This document shows, piece by piece, positions 25,819 to 34,469 of a DNA stretch of 64,000 nucleotides. Position 1 is the first letter of the stretch; the number at the start of each line of letters is the position of its first letter. The position numbers and the translations under genes were made by a program. Source of the stretch: an uncultured Desulfuromusa sp. (GTDB lineage Bacteria; Desulfobacterota; Desulfuromonadia; Desulfuromonadales; Geopsychrobacteraceae); the NCBI RefSeq assembly GCF_963675815.1, contig NZ_OY776574.1:2102001-2166000 (forward strand), in the 5' to 3' direction. The notes under the pieces are model-generated. The model did no database searches, had not been told where the DNA came from, and worked only from the letters and a program-made list of their open reading frames with translations.

Positions 25819-26046
25819 ATGAAAAACACATTACGCAATACTTTGATCGCTCTGGTTACTTTTTCTGGTTCTGCTTTTGCCGCCGGCAGCAGTAGCGCAG
25901 GAGAGGGGAGTCTGTTACTCTCTTTGTTCATTGGTTTTTTCGCCTTGATCGTTGTTTTTCAACTGGTCCCGGCTGTCATCATGTTTATTGGCATGATTAA
26001 GGGCCTGGCTGGTAAGAGCAGCAAGGAAGTTAAATCTTCACACTGA
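25819..26046 (+). CDS. Miniprotein A3
   Basis: 75 residues, diverged relative of A1/A2. The signal peptide is almost unchanged (MKNTLRNTLIALVTFSGSAFA) and the mature form is 54 residues with GFFALIVVFQLVPAVIMFIG and a Lys-rich tail. GGAGG precedes the start; an ATG at 25807 overlaps that site. Followed after 33 bases by the receiver-like gene. Confidence 0.8.
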   Translation: MKNTLRNTLIALVTFSGSAFAAGSSSAGEGSLLLSLFIGFFALIVVFQLVPAVIMFIGMIKGLAGKSSKEVKSSH

Positions 26047-26079
26047 TTTCGGGTCGGAATCCAAGGAAAGGTGGCAATT

Positions 26080-26730
26080 ATGAATGGTCTATTAATAGCA
26101 AATAAAAATCAGGAATCCCGAGATCAGCTAGCGAGTCTTTTTGATCAAAGTGAGTATCAGGTTGTCAAGGCTGATGCGGTAGCTAACGCTCTCGAAGGTA
26201 TCATTAACAAAGACATCCAAGTGGTTGTTATCGATGGTCACTACGATGAGCAGAATATTGTCAAGCTGATCCCATTGTTGAAAAAATGTAACCGTAATAT
26301 TTCAATTATTCTGGTTTCAGATGAAATGCCGATTGATCTGGAACGTCGGATTCGTAAAGAAGGTATTTTTTACCATGCTTTGAAAACAGCTGGTGAGGAT
26401 AATGGTGAAGAAATCCGTCAGGCTGTCAGTTATGCATTTAAAAAATATGCAGAAAATACAACCATTCAGGCTGCTACCAGGAGAAAGGAGAAGGCTATGT
26501 TTCCAATCAAATCAATGCTGTCAACGATCGCAATTACGCTGATGCTCGTTACTCCTGCTTTTGCTGTTGATACCGCCCAAACCTACAGCAGTGGTATTCT
26601 GGTTATGCTGTTGGTCGGTTTCTGCGGCCTCCTTATTGTCGCGCAACTTGTTCCAGCGGTATTGGTCCTCTTTGGTCTGACCAAGGCAGCTGTTCAGGGG
26701 GCTTCTGAAAAAAACAAGCATCAGGTGTGA
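26080..26730 (+). CDS. Degenerate receiver-domain protein reading through into miniprotein B3
   Basis: Open from 26080 (a GTG at 26071 is also in frame). Residues 1 to about 125 look like a response-regulator receiver: beta-3 VVVIDG offers the phosphoacceptor-like Asp, IILVSDE is beta-4 and a Lys follows in HALKTAG. The usual N-terminal acidic pair is missing (LLIANKNQ), so phosphorylation is doubtful. There is no stop codon before the in-frame miniprotein B3, which has its own ribosome binding site and signal peptide. The product may be a receiver-miniprotein fusion, a separate B3, or both. Confidence 0.65.
   Translation: MNGLLIANKNQESRDQLASLFDQSEYQVVKADAVANALEGIINKDIQVVVIDGHYDEQNIVKLIPLLKKCNRNISIILVSDEMPIDLERRIRKEGIFYHALKTAGEDNGEEIRQAVSYAFKKYAENTTIQAATRRKEKAMFPIKSMLSTIAITLMLVTPAFAVDTAQTYSSGILVMLLVGFCGLLIVAQLVPAVLVLFGLTKAAVQGASEKNKHQV
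26497..26730 (+). CDS. Miniprotein B3 (internal start)
   Basis: 77 residues beginning at an ATG preceded by AGGAGAAAGGAG. The signal peptide ends TPAFA (residue 23) and the mature form VDTAQTYSSG... is 54 residues, the same as B1. The membrane core reads GFCGLLIVAQLVPAVLVLFG. The ribosome binding site, signal peptide and constant mature length argue that it is made separately even though its frame is continuous with the receiver-like ORF. Confidence 0.7.
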   Translation: MFPIKSMLSTIAITLMLVTPAFAVDTAQTYSSGILVMLLVGFCGLLIVAQLVPAVLVLFGLTKAAVQGASEKNKHQV

Positions 26731-26760
26731 AATAGACTCTATCGTTTTTCTCCAGTGAAT

Positions 26761-26795
26761 AAAAAGGCATCCATCAGGGTGCCTTTTTGTGTTTT
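26761..26795 (+). terminator. Terminator, cassette 3
   Basis: Stem AAAAAGGCATCC (26761-26772) and GGGTGCCTTTTT (26777-26788), four-base loop, T-rich end. Confidence 0.88.
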
Positions 26796-26882
26796 CATCT
26801 AAGCGTTTTTGAAACGACATATTTATTTGTGGCCACTGATATGGTATTTATGCTTCTTTGAAAATTTCAATGGAGATGACCG

Positions 26883-27515
26883 ATGACAATTCAGTCCTGG
26901 TTGATGTACCTGCTCTTGGTTCTGGTTGCCGCTTCAACACCAGGCCCCGCAGTTTTGTTTATTATGACCAACACCACTTTGCATGGATGGAAAAAAGCAA
27001 TCTTTGCAGCTCTGGGTAATATTTCCGGACTGTTGATTATGGGTATTATTGCCGTAACTGGCTTAGGCGCATTGCTCAATACCTCTGAACTGGTCTTTAA
27101 TCTGGTTAAATATGCTGGAGCCGCTTATCTCGTTTATCTGGGGATAAAAATGTTTTGTCAGCAGGGGATTGATCTGAATCAGCTGCAGGGGCATTTTCAT
27201 CCGGATGTGAAATCGGCAAAAAAGATTTTTATCCAGGCGCTGGGAGTGGCTTTGAGTAATCCAAAGGCGATTGTCTTCTTGACTGCGTTGCTGCCTCAGT
27301 TTATGCATGTTGAGCAGCCCATTGTGCCGCAATTTTTTATTTTGATTGCTACTCTCATGTTCTTCTCGTTTGCTTTCCTTATGTTTTATGCTCTGTTGGC
27401 CCACAAAGCTAAATTCTGGCTGCTTAAACCACAGCGAATGAAAACATTCAGTCGGGTCAGCGGCTCAATTTTTGTAGGTTTTGGCGCCCTTTTAGCGGCG
27501 TCTTCACATCGGTAA
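26883..27515 (+). CDS. LysE/RhtB family amino acid exporter
   Basis: 210 residues with six hydrophobic segments. The N-terminal signature STPGPAVLFIMTN with the following GLGNISG-like loop (AALGNISGLL) is typical of the LysE/RhtB family exporting amino acids such as threonine or homoserine lactone. It is separated from thyX by 12 bases and preceded by a terminator, so it starts a new transcript. Confidence 0.88.
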   Translation: MTIQSWLMYLLLVLVAASTPGPAVLFIMTNTTLHGWKKAIFAALGNISGLLIMGIIAVTGLGALLNTSELVFNLVKYAGAAYLVYLGIKMFCQQGIDLNQLQGHFHPDVKSAKKIFIQALGVALSNPKAIVFLTALLPQFMHVEQPIVPQFFILIATLMFFSFAFLMFYALLAHKAKFWLLKPQRMKTFSRVSGSIFVGFGALLAASSHR

Positions 27516-27527
27516 AGGATAAATGAC

Positions 27528-28445
27528 GTGACAACTCAATTAATTCGCCCTGCCAGCCCGGAGCTTGATGCCATTCTTGGTCATACTTTTCCAGTCCTTG
27601 ATGATGGTTTTGTCCGTGTCGTTGATTATATGGGCAACGATACCTCGATCGTGCAGGCCGCCAGGGTCTCTTATGGAGACGGTACCAAAAAAGTTTCCCA
27701 GGATCGTGCTCTGATTCGCTACCTGCTCCGCAACTACCATACGACTCCATTTGAAATGTGCAGTCTTAAACTCCACGTGCGAGTGCCGATGGATACTTGG
27801 CGGCAGTGGATTCGCCATCGCACTGCCAGTGTCAATGAATACAGTACTCGCTATTCCATCGCAATCGATGGTGCTCAGATGACAGGGGTGGATCAATGGC
27901 GTCGGCAGGCCCAGGATAACAAGCAGGGGAGTGCAGGGTACTTTGAGCAAAGCGTAGGCAGTGACCTTTCTGCTGCTGAGCAGGATCTGCATCGTTTATC
28001 TAAGGAGATCTACAATAACCGTCTAGATCGTGGTGTTGCCAGGGAGCAGGCGCGGAAAGATCTTCCGTTGAGTACTTATACCGAGGCTTTCTGGCAGATG
28101 GATTTGCATAACTTGTTTCACTTCCTGGCACTACGAATGGATTCTCATGCGCAATTGGAAATTCGTCGCTATGCTGAAACGATTGGTGAGCAAATTGTCA
28201 GTCGCTGGGTTCCACAGGCTTGGGAAGCGTTCAAGGACTACCGTTTTAATCGCATGACCTTGTCGCAACAGGATCAGGAATTATTGGCTTTGCTGGCGGG
28301 TCAAAAAAATCAGGCTGCTGATGATTGGTGTAAAAAAAGTGGTTGGGTTAAAGATAAAGACGGACAATTGGTGTTGTCACGTGAGGCCATGGAATTTGCT
28401 GATAAGCTGGCGAGATTGGGAATGGTGCCACCCTGGGAGAAATAG
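27528..28445 (+). CDS. thyX: Flavin-dependent thymidylate synthase
   Basis: FAD-dependent dUMP methylase, 305 residues, longer at the C-terminus than the minimal 220-230 residue form. The ThyX signature RHRTASVNEYSTRY lies near residue 96. GTG start, with AAAGGAT upstream. It replaces ThyA in anaerobes; no thyA or folA is seen in the window. Followed by a bidirectional terminator. Confidence 0.95.
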   Translation: MTTQLIRPASPELDAILGHTFPVLDDGFVRVVDYMGNDTSIVQAARVSYGDGTKKVSQDRALIRYLLRNYHTTPFEMCSLKLHVRVPMDTWRQWIRHRTASVNEYSTRYSIAIDGAQMTGVDQWRRQAQDNKQGSAGYFEQSVGSDLSAAEQDLHRLSKEIYNNRLDRGVAREQARKDLPLSTYTEAFWQMDLHNLFHFLALRMDSHAQLEIRRYAETIGEQIVSRWVPQAWEAFKDYRFNRMTLSQQDQELLALLAGQKNQAADDWCKKSGWVKDKDGQLVLSREAMEFADKLARLGMVPPWEK

Positions 28446-28475
28446 CCTTTCCATGGTTATCAAGGCAGCAAGGTT

Positions 28476-28521
28476 GATGGCCGCTATCCACGATGTTGTT
28501 GGGTAGCGGCCATCATTATTT
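28476..28521. terminator. Bidirectional terminator
   Basis: 14-bp stem GATGGCCGCTATCC (28476-28489) and GGGTAGCGGCCATC (28501-28514), one wobble pair, between the convergent thyX and the BMP-family gene. Confidence 0.88.
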
Positions 28522-28542
28522 TGAGGATATGGCTCCCCGATC

Positions 28543-29607
28543 TTACTTGGCGATTGTTCCCTGAACGCCTTCAATAAAGAAATTCATGCTCAGTAATTCT
28601 TTATCTCCATAAGTTTTTCCGGCAGCCAGAACAATTTCTCCTGCTTGATTCTTGATAGGTCCGGTGAAAACCTGAGTTTTATGTTCCATGAGAGCTTGCT
28701 GTTTCTCAGCGACAAGAGCTTGAACTTTTTGTGGAACCTTGTCACTCAGGGGAGCCAATTTGACCACACCGGTCTCCATGCCCCACCAGATTTCTTCCGG
28801 TTTCCATGTCCCATTATGGACTTCTGTGGCAAAATACTTATACAAAACACCCCAGTCCCAGATGGGAGCAGTTAAAAAAGCTTCCGGGGCGAACTGCCGC
28901 ATGTCGGAGTCATTCCCGATGGCAAATTTCCCTCTCTCTTCAGCTGCCTGCAATGTTGCCGGAGTATCCTGATGCATGGACAGGACGTCTGCGCCGACAT
29001 CCAGCAATGAGTCTGCAGCATCTTTTTCCAAGCCTGGATTGAACCATGTCTGCGTCCAGACGACTTTGACCGTTGCTTCCGGGTTGACTTCACGAACGCC
29101 CAGGGTAAAGGCATTGATTCCCCTGATAACCTCGGGAATGGGATAGGCGGCGACATAGCCAATAATGTTTGACTTCGTCATGGATCCGGCAACGATACCG
29201 GAAAGGTACTTGCCCTGATAAAAACGGCCAAAATAGTTGCCCATGTTCTCAGTCGTTTTGTAACCGGAACAATGCTCAAAAGCGATGTCCTTAAACCTGC
29301 CGGCCACTTCAACTGTTGGATCCATGAAGCCGAAACTTGTGGTGAAAATAAGGTTATAACCTTTATTGGCGAGACCCGTGATCACTCGGGTTGCGTCAGC
29401 ACCTTCGGGAACGGATTCAATAAAGGTGGTTTTTGTCACGAAGGGAAGTTTTTCCATTTCGATACGTCCCTGATCGTGGGCATAGGTCCAGCCGCCGTCA
29501 CCCACAGGCCCCACATAGATAAAGGCAGCTTTTATATCTTTTGCATAAACATTCGCAGAAAACGCGAGTGAAAACAGGACCAGAAGCAACCACATGATTC
29601 TTTTCAT
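28543..29607 (-). CDS. BMP-family ABC transporter substrate-binding protein
   Basis: 354 residues with a signal peptide cleaved after NVYA. The fold is that of the basic membrane protein/PnrA family: AAFIYVGPVGDGGWTYAHDQG near the N-terminus and a GADVLSMHQDTPA region. Members bind nucleosides or related purine compounds for ABC uptake. No permease or ATPase genes adjoin it here, so it is either an orphan or works with a distant transporter. GGAGG precedes the ATG on the minus strand. Confidence 0.88.
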   Translation of the reverse strand: MKRIMWLLLVLFSLAFSANVYAKDIKAAFIYVGPVGDGGWTYAHDQGRIEMEKLPFVTKTTFIESVPEGADATRVITGLANKGYNLIFTTSFGFMDPTVEVAGRFKDIAFEHCSGYKTTENMGNYFGRFYQGKYLSGIVAGSMTKSNIIGYVAAYPIPEVIRGINAFTLGVREVNPEATVKVVWTQTWFNPGLEKDAADSLLDVGADVLSMHQDTPATLQAAEERGKFAIGNDSDMRQFAPEAFLTAPIWDWGVLYKYFATEVHNGTWKPEEIWWGMETGVVKLAPLSDKVPQKVQALVAEKQQALMEHKTQVFTGPIKNQAGEIVLAAGKTYGDKELLSMNFFIEGVQGTIAK

Positions 29608-29718
29608 CGTTATTTTTCCTCCTCAAAAATGAATTTATAGAAGCATAACAATATACATAAAAAATAAAATTCAGTCGTTAATTTTCAACAACTGTGTCTC
29701 TTTATATTGAGTAAAATA

Positions 29719-31617
29719 TCAGGTTAATGCAACTGCAGCGAGGTATCCTTTTTGTGTGGCTGCATAGATATCTGCCGGCTCATCCGCATCGCCGACAATC
29801 TGCACGGATTTACCGGCGGTTTGAAGCTGGGTGTAAAGATCGTTTTCAGGATTCATCCCGGCCGCAACTATAACGGTATCAAATGGAGCCCACTCACCAT
29901 CGTTTCCCTGATGTTTGTATTTGACATGCTCCGGGGTGAATTCCATCAAGGTTGTATTGGCAGAAATAAGCAGGTTTTTTTTCTGCTCTAAGCGTTTAAG
30001 CATCAGTTTCTTTGTAATCATTTCCATATCGTTGGCAATCGTGTCGGTTCTTTTGGTGATGACAACATCGTAGCCTTCATCAGCCAGAATCTCAGCCGCT
30101 TCAATACCAATCATTCCTGCTCCGATAATCAGAATCCGTTTTCCTTGAAGCGGTTTGGTCTTGGCAAAAAATTCCAGGCTGGTCATTGAATATTGATCAG
30201 CAAGCCCCTTAATCTCGGGAATTCTTTGTCGGGATCCGGTTGCCACAATAAAATGATCAAAGTCATCGATTGAAGTTGCGTTAACCGTGGTTTGCAGTTT
30301 GATCTCCACGGCATGTTTTTCCGTCTGTTTAATCAAACTGCTCAGGGGTCTGAGCATGGAATCCTTGTGGGGAGCTTTATAAGCCATTTCAAACTGTCCC
30401 CCAAGGCAGTCATTTTTTTCATACAGTGTCGCTTTATGACCCATCATTGCCAGTTGGGTGGCGGCAGCCATTCCCGCTGGCCCACCCCCGATGACCGCTA
30501 CTTTTTTGGCAGTTTTTGCCTGCAGCGGTTGTTTGTCAATTCGGGGATTCACAATGCATCCGATCCCGCTGCCGTTTTTAACATTGGCAAGGCATCCTTG
30601 CAGACAGTAGCCGCAATAAGTAATGTCATCTGTTTGCTGCTGTAAGACTTTGTTGACAAAGTTGGGATCAGCAATAAGCGGTCTGCCGAGAGAGATACAA
30701 TCTGCCAGATTCTCCCGCTCATAGGTGTCAAGTTTGTCGATATCTCCCATCCGTCCAGCGACAATCAATGGCAGAGTTGTCTGCTTCCGAATGGCCTGAA
30801 CAACATCCTGCTGTTTTTGTTCCGGCAATGCCATGTGGCTGTAGTACCAGGGGGGAGTGTCACAGGCATTGCCAAGTCCGCAGTGAATGGCATCAAATCC
30901 GTATTGTTGTGCCAGTTGCAGGATGACTCCGTTTTCTTCCGGTCCAAATCCGTGTTCCATAAAATCACTGCCGGATATTCTGACCAGCACTGTTAGAGTC
31001 TTTTTTTCTTCTCGGACAATGTCAAAAACCTCTTTGAGGAAGAGACTTCTGTCCTGGCCATAAGCATCATCACGCAGATTGGTCCGTGGAGAAAGAAACT
31101 GCTGGATCAGATATCCATGACCCGCCTGGATTTCAATCGCATCAAATCCCGCAGCAATTGCCGTCCGGATGGCTTGCCGGTAACCGTTGAGAATGTCTTT
31201 TATTGCAGCCATCGGAAGGGCCCCTGGTGTTTGTCCTGTGGCCGGGCAGCTCACAGCAGAAGGTGCTACAGTGGGCATTCCTGTTGCTTTGGGATTGGCC
31301 GCACGACCGGCATGGTTGATGTTCAAGCAGGCCAGGGTGTTATTGCCGTGTAACGTTGAAACAATCTTTTCCAGATTTTTCTGACTGTCCGGCAGGTGTA
31401 CAGTCAGTTGTTTCGGGTGTTCTTTGCCTGATTGGCTGACGGCAACTGGTTCCAGAATAATCATCGCCATGCCGCCTTTGGAAAGATTGTCATAATAAAC
31501 CAGGTGTCGGGGAGTAACTTCGCCTTGAGGGTTACCATAGGCACTTTTTACCGGAGCCATGATAAATCTGTTTTTCAGCTTCAGTTGACCAAGTGTAAAT
31601 GCTTCTGAAAATTTCAT
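29719..31617 (-). CDS. FMN/FAD/4Fe-4S NADH:flavin oxidoreductase (dienoyl-CoA reductase type)
   Basis: 632 residues in the layout of 2,4-dienoyl-CoA reductase and trimethylamine dehydrogenase. An N-terminal old-yellow-enzyme TIM barrel (IQAGHGYLIQQFLSPRTN) is followed by an iron-sulfur motif CGYCLQGC plus a later GC near residue 335, and then FAD- and NAD-binding Rossmann domains (VIGGGPAGMAAA near 370 and LIIGAGMIGIEAAEIL). It probably reduces a conjugated enone, enoate or enoyl thioester. GGAGG precedes the ATG. The gene stands alone. Confidence 0.9.
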   Translation of the reverse strand: MKFSEAFTLGQLKLKNRFIMAPVKSAYGNPQGEVTPRHLVYYDNLSKGGMAMIILEPVAVSQSGKEHPKQLTVHLPDSQKNLEKIVSTLHGNNTLACLNINHAGRAANPKATGMPTVAPSAVSCPATGQTPGALPMAAIKDILNGYRQAIRTAIAAGFDAIEIQAGHGYLIQQFLSPRTNLRDDAYGQDRSLFLKEVFDIVREEKKTLTVLVRISGSDFMEHGFGPEENGVILQLAQQYGFDAIHCGLGNACDTPPWYYSHMALPEQKQQDVVQAIRKQTTLPLIVAGRMGDIDKLDTYERENLADCISLGRPLIADPNFVNKVLQQQTDDITYCGYCLQGCLANVKNGSGIGCIVNPRIDKQPLQAKTAKKVAVIGGGPAGMAAATQLAMMGHKATLYEKNDCLGGQFEMAYKAPHKDSMLRPLSSLIKQTEKHAVEIKLQTTVNATSIDDFDHFIVATGSRQRIPEIKGLADQYSMTSLEFFAKTKPLQGKRILIIGAGMIGIEAAEILADEGYDVVITKRTDTIANDMEMITKKLMLKRLEQKKNLLISANTTLMEFTPEHVKYKHQGNDGEWAPFDTVIVAAGMNPENDLYTQLQTAGKSVQIVGDADEPADIYAATQKGYLAAVALT

Positions 31618-31981
31618 CTTGACCTCCTTGAGGTGTTATTTTTCTGGGAATTATAGAGAAAATTGAATATCTCAAAAGACATATATTCCTGTATACCCCT
31701 GCTCCTTGTAGCTGTCAAATGTAATCAGCATAAATTTCAGTAGAATAGTTTTCGGGCATAGCAATACGAATGGGGGTTGTTTGGGAGAGAAGCTTCGACG
31801 GGCCATAAAATGGTTGTTGCTGGTGGTAAGTTAATCATGCTGTTATCAGCATTCCATGATTATGAGGGAAATGTATGATATCCGGCTAGGACATAGGTTC
31901 ATCGGATGGTGAAAATTGTTATCCTTTTTCAGCAGGCGTATGATGGGCACAAATACATAATAACTTTGTTAGGTGAAAGAG
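31618..31981. other. Intergenic region without recognisable gene
   Basis: 364 bases separating the oxidoreductase from the AT-richer island. Nothing protein-like is seen. Immediately before the VOC gene start there is GTTAGGT at about 31969, which fits the 7-base core of integron attC sites (GTTRRRY), but no full attC fold was found around it. Confidence 0.4.
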
Positions 31982-32359
31982 ATGAACATCGACAGACTTG
32001 ACCATTTAGTATTAACCGTAAAAGACATCGAATTAACAGTGAACTTCTATGTATCTGTTCTTGGAATGGAAAAAGAAGAATTTGGAGCGGGGAGAGTTGC
32101 GCTGAAATATGGAATTCAAAAAATCAACTTGCACCAAGCAGGTAAAGAGTTCGAACCAAAAGCACAAAAACCAACACCCGGTTCAGCAGACTTGTGTTTC
32201 ATCACTGAGATTCCCTTAAACGAAGCAATGAACCATGTTCGCAATCAAGGCATTGAAATCATTGAAGGACCTGTCGCTCGTACTGGAGCTGCAGGACCAA
32301 TCAACTCATTCTACTTTCGTGATCCAGACTTGAATTTAATCGAAGTTTCGACCTATTGA
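31982..32359 (+). CDS. VOC family (glyoxalase-like) protein
   Basis: About 125 residues with two beta-alpha-beta-beta-beta units: DRLDHLVLTVKDIELTVNFY at the N-terminus and NSFYFRDPDLNLIEVSTY at the C-terminus, giving the His and Glu metal ligands of the vicinal-oxygen-chelate fold. The ATG at 31982 has GGTGAAAGAG upstream. Codon use is more A/T-rich than in the housekeeping genes. Substrate unknown; relatives include glyoxalases and antibiotic-resistance proteins. Confidence 0.85.
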   Translation: MNIDRLDHLVLTVKDIELTVNFYVSVLGMEKEEFGAGRVALKYGIQKINLHQAGKEFEPKAQKPTPGSADLCFITEIPLNEAMNHVRNQGIEIIEGPVARTGAAGPINSFYFRDPDLNLIEVSTY

Positions 32360-32507
32360 AAATCATCTGGCACGCGAATCAACCAGACGGAAAATACGTC
32401 TGTGCTAAATTAAAAAGAAAAACCTGAAATTGCGGTGGTCGGCGAGTCGTTCGTTGCTGCCGGTTATCATGGACTGTTTGGCTTCATAAAATAAGGATCA
32501 TTTTATT

Positions 32508-33218
32508 TTGACTGAGATGAAGAAAAGAATTGGAATCGTTGGTGGGTTAAGCCCTGAATCAACAGTAAGCTACTATCTGTATATCACACGGAATTACGCC
32601 GAAAGATACGGAAATTATGATTACCCTGAAATTATAATATATAGCGTGAATCTAGAAAATTACCACAAATGGCGGAGTATAGACCGATGGGATCTTATTG
32701 TTGATGATCTTGTGTCTTGCTTTCGAAAATTAAAGAACGCTGGTGCAGACTTTGGTCTAATTGCAACGAATACTATGCATAAGGTATTTAAGCAAGTTGC
32801 AGATATGGTTGATTTGCCTTTAATCAATATTATAGATGAAACAGCACTCAAAGCCGGAGAATTAGGACTAAACACACTGGGTCTCCTTGGCACAAGATAC
32901 ACAATGAGTGATGGTTTCTATCAAGAAAGATTATCGAAGTTCGATATTAATGCCTTAGTTCCAAACTCTGATCAGCAAGAAGTGGTTCATAAAATAATCG
33001 TTGAGGAATTAGTAAAGGGTCAATTTTTAGAGAAGTCAAAAAATAGATATATTGAAATCATTCATGACTTAATTTCAAGAGGTGCTCAGGGTATCATTTT
33101 AGGGTGCACAGAGATTCCATTGCTGATTAAAAAAGAAGACATAGAAATTCAACTTCTTGATACAGCTATAATTCATTCCGAAGCGGCCCTTAAAGCTTCT
33201 GTAAATTTAAATACCTAA
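32508..33218 (+). CDS. Aspartate/glutamate racemase family protein
   Basis: 236 residues, cofactor-independent racemase fold. KRIGIVGGLSPESTVSYY is the N-terminal loop. The second catalytic cysteine is in ILGCTEIP, while the first position is ATNTMHK, with threonine where most racemases have cysteine. The E. coli YgeA type, an L-Asp/L-Glu-specific racemase, shows this Thr/Cys pair. A TTG at 32508 has AAGGA upstream at a normal distance; the ATG at 32517 is the alternative start. Confidence 0.85.
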   Translation: MTEMKKRIGIVGGLSPESTVSYYLYITRNYAERYGNYDYPEIIIYSVNLENYHKWRSIDRWDLIVDDLVSCFRKLKNAGADFGLIATNTMHKVFKQVADMVDLPLINIIDETALKAGELGLNTLGLLGTRYTMSDGFYQERLSKFDINALVPNSDQQEVVHKIIVEELVKGQFLEKSKNRYIEIIHDLISRGAQGIILGCTEIPLLIKKEDIEIQLLDTAIIHSEAALKASVNLNT

Positions 33219-33293
33219 GCCAACAAGGGCATCAAGAGAGCCGGCAAAAAGCTGCTGCGGGGTTCCGTCGGGTGAACCCAATCGTTATCGGAG
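33219..33293 (+). repeat. attC-like segment after the racemase gene (tentative)
   Basis: Directly after the stop codon, GCCAACAAGGGCATCAAGAG resembles the left end of integron attC sites, and about 70 bases later CGTTATCGGAGG resembles a right core followed at once by the next gene's ribosome binding site. A GGGTTC/GAACCC hairpin lies inside. The left and right cores are poorly complementary, so this may be degenerate or coincidental. Confidence 0.25.
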
Positions 33294-33304
33294 GACAATC
33301 TAAG

Positions 33305-33778
33305 ATGCATATTCGTTCTGCGCGAATGACTGATGCGGAAAAAATTGCTGCAACACATAGGTCCTCCATTCAGGAGTTGTGTTCTGAATTTTATACCAGG
33401 CACGATATCGATGGTTGGATAGAGATGATTACTCCCGGTATCTATGAGAGCGCCATCAAAGAAAAAATCATGATCGTTGCCGAGGAAAAAGAAAACATTC
33501 TCGGGCTTGGAATTTTAGATTTGGAACATCGTGAAATAGGGGCGATTTATATTCACCCTAAGATGAAAGGGACAGGGCTTGGGGGTTGTTTGCTGTCAGA
33601 CTTGGAGGACAAGGCTTTAAATGACAATGCCGAACGATTGACCTTGTGTTCAACGATCAACGCTCTTGGCTTCTATCAACATCACGGTTACGTCTGTGAA
33701 GGCAAGGAATTTCATGAACTCCCCAATAGTGTAAGGCTCAAATGCATTCGGATGAATAAAACTCTATTAAAAAGATAA
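33305..33778 (+). CDS. GNAT family N-acetyltransferase
   Basis: 157 residues. The acetyl-CoA-binding motif A is seen in AIYIHPKMKGTGLGGCLLSDLE, with the N-terminal MHIRSARMTDAEKIA and a C-terminal FYQHHGYVCEG typical of GNAT proteins. GGAGG precedes the ATG at 33305; a GTG at 33272 is in frame but inside the attC-like segment. Acceptor substrate unknown. Confidence 0.85.
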   Translation: MHIRSARMTDAEKIAATHRSSIQELCSEFYTRHDIDGWIEMITPGIYESAIKEKIMIVAEEKENILGLGILDLEHREIGAIYIHPKMKGTGLGGCLLSDLEDKALNDNAERLTLCSTINALGFYQHHGYVCEGKEFHELPNSVRLKCIRMNKTLLKR

Positions 33779-34469
33779 ACGGTAGAGGTGGTGAAATTGA
33801 AGTGTTATTGAGGTCAATGGACTTTTCGGGTGGGGATGACTGGGATGAAGGTGGTGCCGAGAAAAAGGATAACGCTGCTAATGGAGCCGACATAAAAAAC
33901 GCGTGGTTGACTCGTCGTGTTATCGGTAAGTTCATGTGAATTATAATTACGAACCGTCTCGTTTTTATATTCCCGACTCACTGGTTCAATCTTACGCCGA
34001 TGATGAAAGCCTATCTCAATGATGTCTGGGGCAGTGTTGGCCCGGATTGTGGTAAGGGAAAGAAATGCTGTTAGTCACAACGGCTGTGGGTGGCAGTTCA
34101 ACTTACGGGGCATCAGGCAGAATCGGAGTTGAACTTAGAGGTGTGTTTACTCCCTATGAAAGCTAGCGCATTACATGCCGGCATGACCTATTTAACGGCA
34201 TTGATATTTCAAGCAATCTCAGCATTGAAATTGCCCAATATCAGCAGGAGTTGATTAATCGTCTGCAAAGATGATGAGGGCGAGCGGGAGTCTTGCATGG
34301 CCATAAACTTTAACAAATCTCTCAAATTCGTTTTGGCCACAAAAAAACGTGGTTTTCACAGAGTTTGCTAACGCTCGTTGTTTAGTGGGGAGTGGAGAGC
34401 TTTTCCAATAAGCAGTTATGGTGACCAAATTTGAATTTTAAACGTGGAAACGAGCCATAAGGAGTGACA
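33779..34469. other. Gene-poor stretch with gene relics
   Basis: About 690 bases with no intact gene. It contains the tail of a SEC-C-like protein (34000-34074) and a second coding-looking fragment ending near 34274 (NLSIEIAQYQQELINRLQR then stop) with no start or upstream domain. This fits debris from decayed insertions rather than a regulatory region. Confidence 0.5.
34000..34074 (+). pseudogene. Relic of a SEC-C motif protein (C-terminal end)
   Basis: Short open stretch ending SVGPDCGKGKKCC and stop, close to the SEC-C zinc motif (GRNDPCPCGSGKKYKKC) but shortened. The frame stays open for a short distance upstream without a credible start. Only the tail is recognisable. Confidence 0.4.
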
